DNA of 7,092 nucleotides. It comes from Candidatus Bathyarchaeota archaeon. GTDB taxonomy: Archaea; Thermoproteota; Bathyarchaeia; Bathyarchaeales; UBA233. This document shows positions 5,611-7,092 of this stretch, piece by piece. The notes under the pieces are model-generated. The model did no database searches and was not told the origin of the DNA. It saw nothing but the letters and a program-made list of their open reading frames with translations. Numbering within the stretch: position 1 is the first letter of the stretch; each line of letters opens with the position of its first letter. The translations under genes were made by a program, and so were the position numbers. The stretch is taken from the NCBI GenBank assembly GCA_025057795.1, contig JANXEP010000008.1:1-7092 (forward strand), read 5' to 3'.

Positions 5611-6069
5611 TTATTTTGAGATTTTGTCTTTGAAAAATTTTGTTTGCTTGGGTTCGTGCATTCTGAAGTGGGCTATTCTTATGCGCTTAAACTTGTCGTC
5701 TTCCAAGTCATACAGAACCCAGTTTGTCATGATCACAAGGTCGCCCTTCTTATACTGCAGGCGTGATCCCGGAGGCGGATCCCTGAAACAATAAAACTCC
5801 GTCCAAAGTTCAACAAATATGTGCTTATCATCAATCATGAGAACTCCAACTTCAAGTTTCTCATCAACATACTCGTGGAGACCCTTGTAATTTTCAATAA
5901 ACTCCTTTGGGCCATGCAATGTTCTCGCAGGAGGCAAAGTATAACCCCCGGTATATATTGCGTTGTCATGATATTCTATGGTAACATCAGGTTTAAAATA
6001 GCTGACTGCAGCTTCATACCTTTTATTATTAAAGTGACCAATGTATTTCAAGAATTCCTCCTTGTTCAT
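5611..6069 (-). CDS. SnoaL-like (NTF2-fold) protein
   Basis: A 152-residue alpha+beta protein of the NTF2/SnoaL superfamily, which includes polyketide cyclases, epoxide hydrolases and non-catalytic ligand binders. Visible pattern: N-terminal helix NKEEFLKYIGHFNNKRYEAAVSYF, then the strand VTIEYHDN, the helix LHGPKEFIENYKGL, and long strands LEVGVLMIDDKHIFVELWTEF and KGDLVIMTNWVLYDLEDDKFKRIRIAHF, with the cone-shaped fold's usual length. Polar residues (His34, Asp35, His134) could line the pocket, but no reaction can be assigned. I chose ATG 6069 because GAGGGAGG ends 3 bases upstream and the family normally begins here; ATG 6096 and GTG 6102 would add 9 to 11 basic residues. ATG 6096 coincides with the expected transcription start from the TATA-like box near 6122, so a leaderless longer form is not excluded. 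It appears to be transcribed alone. Confidence 0.82.
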   Translation of the reverse strand: MNKEEFLKYIGHFNNKRYEAAVSYFKPDVTIEYHDNAIYTGGYTLPPARTLHGPKEFIENYKGLHEYVDEKLEVGVLMIDDKHIFVELWTEFYCFRDPPPGSRLQYKKGDLVIMTNWVLYDLEDDKFKRIRIAHFRMHEPKQTKFFKDKISK

Positions 6070-6116
6070 TTTCCTCCCTCTTTTTACCCAATGCATAGGC
6101 ACTTTCCTTCTAGGAG

Positions 6117-6127
6117 CATAAAAAATT
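6117..6127 (-). promoter_or_regulatory. TATA-like box of the SnoaL-like gene
   Basis: An AT-only stretch on the minus strand (AATTTTTTATG) is centred about 53 bases before ATG 6069. Transcription would begin near 6096, giving a leader of about 27 nt that includes the Shine-Dalgarno site at 6073-6080. Confidence 0.4.
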
Positions 6128-6180
6128 TTCTGCTAAATTCCGGGCTCGGCTAAAAGCACAAGAAGACTCCTTATGCGAAG

Positions 6181-7080
6181 TTGCTTATACAAAAGCCTAA
6201 AAGTTTGGTAGCCCGGGGGAGATTCGAACTCCCGTCGGCGGGTCCAAAGCCCTTATTTGAGCCGATTTCTTGGAAAGAGGTTAGAAACGGTTTTCTTGTT
6301 TGGGCTAAGGGCAGATTTGGAAGCCGTTATGTAAAAGACTTGCGAAACACGCTTAATAAATGGAGCCCTGTTATCCGTTCAGTTGAGGATATTGATAGGC
6401 TTTTTTCGGGAGAGTTTCCAGGTAAAAGGCATTTATGGTTTGGAATTCGCAATCTATTGAAGTATTGCGCTTCTCATGGTTGGAGTGGAGATGAGATTAA
6501 GCCTTTATTGGAAGCCATGCCTCCAGTTAAAAAGGCGAATCCAGATAACAAAGTTCCAAAAGAGGCGCAAGTTTTAGAGACTCTAATGAAACTCAATGGC
6601 GCGCCTTATCCGGTTCAAGCAGTCTACAATCTCGTTTTAGACTCAGCTATTAGGCCTTTACATGCAGTTGAAATAATAAATAGGTTTGATGAAAGCAGAC
6701 TTGAACCATGTGAGGGAGGCTTTTTCAAATATTGGGTTTCAATAGAGAGAGGTATTAAGCATACATTTATTGCTTTTCTGAGCCAGGAAACTTTAGGCAT
6801 AATTCGGAACACTTTAAGGCCTATAGGCGAACATGTGTATCAACATTATGCGTGGAGAAGGGGGTTGCTGCGGGCTAAGCTTTTGCAGAAGTTTGCCTAT
6901 AACATGATGCGAAAAAATGGTGTTGATAGGGATATAGCCGAGTTCATTAGTGGAAGAAAGCCTGAGGGGATAGGGGCTAAGCATTATACAGAGTTGATTA
7001 TGCTTGCTGAGGAACAATACCCTAAATATGCCTCCTACTTAAAATCGCTCCGCGGGAGGGGAGGGGTAGGTTTAGAATAG
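6181..7080 (+). CDS. int: SSV-type tyrosine recombinase, C-terminal portion int(C)
   Basis: Tyrosine recombinase that catalyses integration and excision at tRNA genes. The frame opens at TTG 6181 with no Shine-Dalgarno site and reads through the tRNA fragment as VARGRFELPSAGPKP (residues 10-24), a well-known signature of archaeal integrases whose gene contains the attachment core. An in-frame TAA (6151-6153) excludes further upstream coding, so the N-terminal portion expected in the episomal gene is missing. A SAM-like core-binding domain (about 30-115) precedes the catalytic domain (about 125-290). Visible active-site positions: Arg158 (SAIRPLHA), Lys193 (GIKHT) and Tyr269 (GAKHYTEL). At the box II position, where the family has Arg in KxxRxFxYNxM, this copy has Gln236. 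Length (299) fits an int(C) fragment. Probably silent where it stands, and perhaps inactive even if rejoined. Confidence 0.85.
   Translation: MLIQKPKSLVARGRFELPSAGPKPLFEPISWKEVRNGFLVWAKGRFGSRYVKDLRNTLNKWSPVIRSVEDIDRLFSGEFPGKRHLWFGIRNLLKYCASHGWSGDEIKPLLEAMPPVKKANPDNKVPKEAQVLETLMKLNGAPYPVQAVYNLVLDSAIRPLHAVEIINRFDESRLEPCEGGFFKYWVSIERGIKHTFIAFLSQETLGIIRNTLRPIGEHVYQHYAWRRGLLRAKLLQKFAYNMMRKNGVDRDIAEFISGRKPEGIGAKHYTELIMLAEEQYPKYASYLKSLRGRGGVGLE
6206..6252 (-). other. 3' part of tRNA-Gln(UUG): attachment-site core of an integrated element
   Basis: Read on the minus strand this is the second half of a tRNA: anticodon loop CTTTGGA (6249-6243, anticodon UUG), 3' anticodon stem CCCGC, a short variable loop, a perfect T arm (GGGAG/CTCCC around TTCGAAT), acceptor strand CCGGGCT, discriminator A and an encoded CCA (6208-6206). 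The 5' half is absent: beyond 6252 only three bases (GGG) of the 5' anticodon stem are kept and then the sequence is integrase coding DNA. This is the pattern left when an SSV-type element integrates into a tRNA gene and leaves a copy of the 3' half at the distal junction. The tRNA fragment is not expected to be functional. Confidence 0.85.
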
Positions 7081-7092
7081 CCTCAAAAATGC
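6206..7092 (+). mobile_element. Left edge of an integrated SSV-type element (continues beyond the window)
   Basis: Because the tRNA 3' end points left and int(C) lies to its right, host DNA should be at 1-6205 and the element should extend rightward from the core. The intact tRNA-Gln(UUG), followed by int(N), would be expected at the far junction. Only the integrase fragment is inside the window, so the element's size, cargo and nature (virus, plasmid or remnant) are unknown. Confidence 0.6.

Noticed and set aside
6181..6258. A split or permuted tRNA-Gln gene
   Set aside because: The missing 5' half is not found in the flanks, and the sequence next to the fragment is in-frame integrase coding DNA, which integration explains fully.

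Overview
The window reads as archaeal chromosome that ends, on the right, in the edge of an integrated mobile element. Evidence for Archaea: AT-rich TATA-like boxes 25-45 bp upstream of short leaders, strong GGAGG Shine-Dalgarno sites within operons, an archaeal tRNA-Gln(UUG) 3' part with an encoded CCA, and an SSV-type integrase broken at that tRNA. The protein styles (PadR-DrrA-DrrB cassette, small wHTH plus membrane protein pair, integrase starting with translated tRNA) resemble Bathyarchaeia and related uncultivated lineages, but that assignment is only an inference.

Layout. 1-84 (-): N-terminus of a small membrane protein running off the left edge. 151-944 (-): a two-gene unit, an ArsR-like winged-helix regulator followed by a four-helix membrane protein, with a perfect palindrome overlapping the regulator's TATA box. 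1073-2956 (+): a secreted or anchored protein with a PepSY-like C-terminus, then a membrane-anchored HtrA-type serine protease with one PDZ domain. 2976-5498 (-): a tightly overlapping three-gene operon, PadR regulator, ABC ATPase and ABC-2 permease, preceded by a 38-bp inverted repeat covering the promoter and leader. 5611-6069 (-): a stand-alone SnoaL/NTF2-fold protein. 6206-7080: the 3' half of a tRNA-Gln gene, read in frame through the start of the C-terminal part of an SSV-type integrase.

How the parts work together. The PadR-ABC operon looks like a self-regulated exporter: PadR would bind its own promoter and release it with a ligand, and the two transporter genes are translationally coupled to it. 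The wHTH-membrane protein pair looks like a second self-regulated envelope unit, and HtrA would handle misfolded proteins outside the membrane. None of these is an evident defence or new system. The most informative points are the attachment junction at 6206-6252 (host DNA to the left, element DNA to the right), the apparent loss of a catalytic arginine in the integrase fragment, a probable CTG start for the permease placed exactly at a CTGA overlap, a possible ATA start for the PepSY-like protein, and the two operator-like palindromes.

No gap between genes exceeds 300 bases. No rRNA, CRISPR array, IS element or riboswitch was seen.
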